Assembly: GCA_016875515.1 (NCBI GenBank) | Contig: VGRA01000140.1 | Location: 1-6,791, forward strand | Direction of reading: 5' to 3' | Length of the DNA stretch: 6,791 bases | DNA from: Deltaproteobacteria bacterium | Lineage (GTDB): Bacteria > Myxococcota > Myxococcia > Myxococcales > Myxococcaceae | Shown: piece by piece, positions 6,491-6,791 of the stretch | Layout of the letters: every line of letters starts with the position of its first letter | How positions within the stretch are numbered: the first letter of the stretch is position 1 | Notes under the pieces: model-generated | What the model was told of the DNA's origin: nothing | Database searches by the model: none | The model's input: the letters and a program-made list of their open reading frames with translations, nothing else | Made by a program: the position numbers and the translations under genes

Positions 6491-6520
6491 TTGACAAGTG
6501 CTAGGACGTGCCAGTAAAAC
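6491..6520 (+). promoter_or_regulatory. Sigma-70-type promoter for the histone-like gene
   Basis: A perfect -35 TTGACA (6491-6496), an 18-bp spacer, and a -10 TAAAAC (6515-6520, 4 of 6 consensus bases) lie in a locally AT-richer patch. Transcription would start near 6527 and give a leader of about 70 nt before ATG 6599. The -35 is a full consensus match, rare by chance in this GC-rich DNA; the -10 is only fair. Confidence 0.55.
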
Positions 6521-6582
6521 GCCGAGATTTTCCGACCAGCAGCCTCCGCTCACCCGAACGACCGCCGGACCGGATGGCCGGC

Positions 6583-6588
6583 AAGGAG
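6583..6588 (+). promoter_or_regulatory. Ribosome binding site for the histone-like gene
   Basis: AAGGAG lies 10 nt before ATG 6599 and fixes the start. A small stem, GCCGG (6564-6568) with CCGGC (6578-6582), ends directly before it and could modulate access. Confidence 0.65.
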
Positions 6589-6598
6589 ACATACGTCC

Positions 6599-6791
6599 AT
6601 GGCGAAGAACCGGACGGCGTCCAAGCAGGCCAAGGCAGCGGCACCGAAGGGGAATGGGGCCAAGGCCGTGAAGGCAACCAAGCCCGCGCCGGCGAGCGCG
6701 AAGAAGCCCGCGGACAGGAAGGAGCCGAAGAAGGCTGAGCCCGCCAGGGTGAAAGCTTCCAAGGCAACGCCCCCCGCCCCTGTCCCGGCAA
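6599..6791 (+). CDS. Lys/Ala/Pro-rich, histone H1-like basic protein (5' part, runs off the window)
   Basis: The frame from ATG 6599 stays open to the end of the window (64 codons seen). It begins MAKNRTASKQAKAAAPK and contains about 19 Ala, 14 Lys, 10 Pro and 3 Arg against only 3 acidic residues. This is the composition of eukaryotic H1 tails and of basic DNA-binding tails in bacterial proteins such as AlgP, Hc1-like proteins or the HMGA-like part of myxobacterial CarD. Such a region is disordered and probably binds nucleic acid. The folded domain, if any, lies outside the window, so the protein could be a nucleoid protein or a regulator with a basic tail. Evidence for the gene is the consensus -35 box, AAGGAG at 10 nt, and the biased but coherent composition. 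Confidence 0.7.
   Translation, partial: MAKNRTASKQAKAAAPKGNGAKAVKATKPAPASAKKPADRKEPKKAEPARVKASKATPPAPVPA

Noticed and set aside
5147..6517. Long plus-strand open frame opposite moeA
   Set aside because: Low-complexity Arg/Gly/Pro product and full overlap with a complete moeA.
6508..6738. Plus-strand frame starting ATG-less at 6508 over the histone-like gene
   Set aside because: It starts within the promoter region, before the likely transcription start near 6527, and has no ribosome site. The frame from 6599 has AAGGAG and a coherent composition.
1..6791. CRISPR arrays, tRNA, insertion sequences, phage or defence genes
   Set aside because: No regular direct repeats, cloverleaf, transposase or integrase motifs were found on either strand, and composition is even across the window.

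Overview
The window is very GC-rich DNA with a strong G/C bias at third codon positions. It is almost entirely coding, with genes packed end to end. Gene content and protein style suggest a myxobacterium (Stigmatella/Cystobacter/Myxococcus-like). This is an inference from a branched-chain-type E2, a LipB-Nudix fusion, a TPR/ClpX-type zinc-finger protein and a histone-like Lys/Ala/Pro-rich protein. No marker gene in the window proves it. No rRNA, tRNA, CRISPR array, insertion sequence or other mobile element was seen.

Left part, + strand (1-3570): the last codons of an unidentified gene, then three tightly coupled genes. These are a lipoyl-bearing 2-oxo acid dehydrogenase E2 subunit (branched-chain type), a protein combining a TPR-like helical region, a ClpX-type C4 zinc finger and a P-loop, and LipB octanoyltransferase fused to a NudB-like Nudix hydrolase. 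The gaps are 1 nt and 0 nt. LipB supplies the octanoyl group that becomes the lipoyl cofactor on E2, so the operon puts a lipoate-requiring enzyme and a lipoate-attachment enzyme together, with an unexplained protein between them.

Middle and right part, - strand (3587-6436): read right to left, moeA (molybdenum cofactor), a 116-bp spacer with a strong hairpin, a stand-alone ribA (GTP cyclohydrolase II, riboflavin), and a metallo-beta-lactamase-fold hydrolase. The hydrolase must start with TTG inside the end of ribA. This block converges on lipB with only 16 bp between the stop codons.

Right edge (6437-6791): a 162-bp divergent spacer holds a good sigma-70-type promoter with a perfect TTGACA and two short palindromes. 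The promoter drives a + strand gene that runs off the end and whose first 64 residues look like a histone H1-type basic tail.

Most of the window is recognisable cofactor metabolism. The least explained items are the TPR/zinc-finger/P-loop protein, the LipB-Nudix fusion, and the control region at the right edge.
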